Source: a virus
DNA: 22,383 nucleotides
Reading direction: 5' to 3' (one strand)
IMG/VR virus record: IMGVR_UViG_3300025769_000929
Span: 1 to 22,383 of that record
Positions 20,567 through 22,383 of the stretch are shown here, piece by piece. A program made the position numbers and the translations under genes. Below the pieces are notes generated by a model. The model saw only the letters and a program-made list of their open reading frames with translations. It was not told where the DNA came from and did no database searches. The number at the start of each line of letters is the position of its first letter. The first letter of the stretch is position 1.

Positions 20567-22126
20567 CTACAAGCCTCTGGATTTTAAGTAAGCGGTCATA
20601 AACGCTAAATATTTATCGTCATCTAAGGATTCCCATGTTCCTGCTTCATAACCAGCTTGCTGAAATGCAGCTGCTGCCTCTGTTTTTATAGTTTCATAGT
20701 TATTAATTTTTTTAGACATAATGTCATCAAAATTTTCTTTCTTCGTATCAAATCTAAATACGCTGCCATTAAGCATATAGAATGGCTGTCTTCCATCACT
20801 AAATTGTGCAAGATTGCCATAAGTAGAATATAGATTTGCAATCTCAGCTGTAATTTTAGCTGGGTCAGCATATTTCATGACTAAGTCATCTTTAAACTTA
20901 TCTAAGCTTTCTCCCTCTCTAAGGTTATAAACAGAATCTCCAGTCCCATCATCTATTTTTTCTATATATTTTTTAGCTAAATCTGTTTCTTTTAAATATA
21001 AATGTCTATAAAAAGCATTATCAGGATCTAGTAAGTCTGCCTCCCTTGCTGATTCGGCACCAGAAAAAACATTACCAATATAGGTTTCGCCTTCTTTTTT
21101 CATTTTACGATGTTGCTCTACTTGTGCATTAATTAAAGATTGATCACCTTTATAATTTACCATGCCCTTAGCTGCTTCTTTAAAAACTCGATAGACACTA
21201 GGATTATTGACTGCATACATTGCAAAATCTTTTTCTGCCGCAACTCTATCTACAACATCTGCAACAGATACCGCCTTAGCGTCATCTCCTTCCATGTCTT
21301 GTCTAATTTCTTTAGAGGCTCTTGCGTTGTCTGGTAAATAAGACATTTCTTCTACAAGGTCATCTTGTCCCTCGTACTTAACCATAAACTTACCACCAAC
21401 TAAGAGGTTTGGAGTTCCCTCTATTGCATCAAAGTCTCCTGAAAAAGAAACATTTTCTATTATTCCTTTTTTGCCATCTTTTGACACAAAATTCTTACCC
21501 TGAAAAAGATTTAATCTTTCTTTAAATATTGTACTTAGAACATCAGAATCTTGTTCAACAATTGATACAAAATCACCCGCTTCTATTTTAGGTGCAATCC
21601 TCTCCCAACCATTCATATAATCATCATCAACAAATTTAGTAAAATCTAAATTATCTCGCAAAAAATATAACGGTTCTTCTAACATACTTGCAGCAACAGT
21701 TTCATTAATTTGACCTTCTGACAATAATCTATAAATATTTATTATTTGTGTAACAGATTTCTGATCATCAGCGTCCTGTATTTGTCCCATTGTTTGATCA
21801 TATATAAGTCTTTCTGTGTCGTTTTTTGTTTCTGCGGTGGAAAGTTTTAATGCATCTACTTTGCTATTATTAATCAATTGTAGTTCTGAAAATGTTAAAT
21901 TCTCTTGAGGCTGATCTTTCAACTCAACAGGAGTAAGTTTTGACATTCTTTGTTGCTCTTGTCTTTGTTCAACACTAAGCTTGTAATCCTCTTGGCGTAA
22001 AGACTCAGTAGCAATTCTTGACTCTGTGAGTCTGCCCATTCTTTCTTCTTCTTCTTTTTTTCTTTCGTTGTCGGCAAGCATCATGTAATAGCTAAAGCCG
22101 TCTTTAAATCCTGATGAAAAACTCAT
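20567..22126 (-). CDS. Putative internal virion/structural protein with coiled coil, 519 aa
   Basis: The N-terminus (SFSSGFKDGFSYYMMLADNE) has a Gly/Phe-rich phage-style start, followed by a long charged coiled coil at about residues 20-75 (RKKEEEERMGRLTESRIATE, then RQEQQRMSKL). The rest is acidic alpha/beta, with a likely beta-rich domain around 195-260 (FVSKDGKKGIIENVSFSGDF). It starts in a TAATG overlap with the membrane protein and is one base from the giant gene, so the three are coupled. By position it is probably an internal core or ejection protein comparable in role to T7 gp15, which is inference from order, not similarity. Confidence 0.82.
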   Translation of the reverse strand: MSFSSGFKDGFSYYMMLADNERKKEEEERMGRLTESRIATESLRQEDYKLSVEQRQEQQRMSKLTPVELKDQPQENLTFSELQLINNSKVDALKLSTAETKNDTERLIYDQTMGQIQDADDQKSVTQIINIYRLLSEGQINETVAASMLEEPLYFLRDNLDFTKFVDDDYMNGWERIAPKIEAGDFVSIVEQDSDVLSTIFKERLNLFQGKNFVSKDGKKGIIENVSFSGDFDAIEGTPNLLVGGKFMVKYEGQDDLVEEMSYLPDNARASKEIRQDMEGDDAKAVSVADVVDRVAAEKDFAMYAVNNPSVYRVFKEAAKGMVNYKGDQSLINAQVEQHRKMKKEGETYIGNVFSGAESAREADLLDPDNAFYRHLYLKETDLAKKYIEKIDDGTGDSVYNLREGESLDKFKDDLVMKYADPAKITAEIANLYSTYGNLAQFSDGRQPFYMLNGSVFRFDTKKENFDDIMSKKINNYETIKTEAAAAFQQAGYEAGTWESLDDDKYLAFMTAYLKSRGL

Positions 22127-22383
22127 TAATCAAATATCTTCTTAAGAAGATACCCTCCTGCTACTGCTAACAATACCCATGGTGCTGCTGCTGCCATGCC
22201 AGCCATCATGCCACCACTAGCAGCTGTTCCTGCTGCTGCTCCACCTGCTGCTGCTCCACCTGCTGCTGCACCGCCTGCTGCTGCTCCACCTGCTGCTGCT
22301 CCTGCACCCCCTGCACCTGTTGCAAGAGTTCCAGATAAAACACCAAAGCCTCCGCCTGCACCAGCTGCTGCACCGCCTTGTGC
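22126..22383 (-). CDS. Ala/Gly-repeat membrane protein, C-terminal 85 aa (truncated by window)
   Basis: The frame is open to the window edge, so the N-terminus is missing. The visible part is almost only Ala and Gly, with a GGAAA pentapeptide repeated four times and one partial copy. It is followed by a Met/Ala segment (GGMMAGMAAAAPWVLLAVAG) and YLLKKIFD at the end, which together read as a C-terminal membrane helix with a basic anchor. It probably belongs to the internal virion or ejection module with the two genes after it. TAATG couples it to the 519-residue gene. Confidence 0.78.
   Translation of the reverse strand, partial: AQGGAAAGAGGGFGVLSGTLATGAGGAGAAAGGAAAGGAAAGGAAAGGAAAGTAASGGMMAGMAAAAPWVLLAVAGGYLLKKIFD
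22232..22301. repeat. Tandem 15-bp repeat coding GGAAA
   Basis: Four 15-base units, GCTGCTGCTCCACCT on the plus strand (22232-22246, 22247-22261, 22262-22276, 22277-22291), are followed by a partial unit. The third differs at two positions, both silent. On the minus strand each encodes Gly-Gly-Ala-Ala-Ala. The unit is a multiple of three, so copy-number changes would keep the frame. Confidence 0.92.

Noticed and set aside
22110-22126. CTGATGA near the start of the 519-residue gene
   Set aside because: No GAAA core, no stems and no cleavage site on either strand.

Overview
The window is part of a tailed-phage genome, most likely a temperate marine phage. The evidence is AT-rich, tightly packed genes with stop/start overlaps, a DnaB-type helicase next to an O-like initiator, Erf and YqaJ recombination genes, a tyrosine integrase, a giant virion-type polyvalent protein and many small basic proteins of kinds I associate with marine phages. 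No cellular genes, tRNAs, rRNAs, insertion sequences or CRISPR arrays were seen. The very large internal-virion-like protein suggests podovirus-like morphology, but no capsid, portal or tail gene is visible, so morphology and host stay open.

Layout. (1) 1-4018, plus strand: a run of small accessory genes, mostly of unknown function. The first three visible genes are each preceded by a complete type I hammerhead ribozyme (15-81, 494-545, 955-1008). The stop codon of the upstream gene overlaps stem I of the second and third ribozymes, and predicted cleavage would leave each downstream gene with a short leader carrying a strong Shine-Dalgarno. Later genes are joined by stop/start overlaps with the ribosome site inside the end of the upstream gene. 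The run ends in an orphan NrdR-type zinc ribbon and an intrinsic terminator (3753-3782), then one more small gene. (2) 4010-9027, minus strand: one long operon reading leftwards from the O-like initiator and DnaB helicase through a Ref-like HNH nuclease and a DUF3310 protein into a string of tiny, lysine-rich proteins. (3) 9028-9125: a divergent control region with an 8-bp inverted repeat. (4) 9126-13319, plus strand: Erf annealing protein, YqaJ exonuclease, a ribbon-helix-helix-like protein, an SSB-like protein, a cysteine-cluster protein, a PD-(D/E)XK-like protein and the integrase, which has its own candidate promoter overlapped by a palindrome. (5) 13393-22383, minus strand: virion-type genes, with a 2390-residue polyvalent protein, a 519-residue coiled-coil protein and a truncated Ala/Gly-repeat membrane protein.

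How the parts fit: the leftward operon would start and drive replication, while the rightward operon supplies annealing/exonuclease recombination and integration. The structural genes converge on the integrase, and a small dyad between them is a possible attachment site. The strongest unusual signal is the array of three self-cleaving ribozymes at successive gene junctions, which would cut one transcript into single-gene mRNAs.
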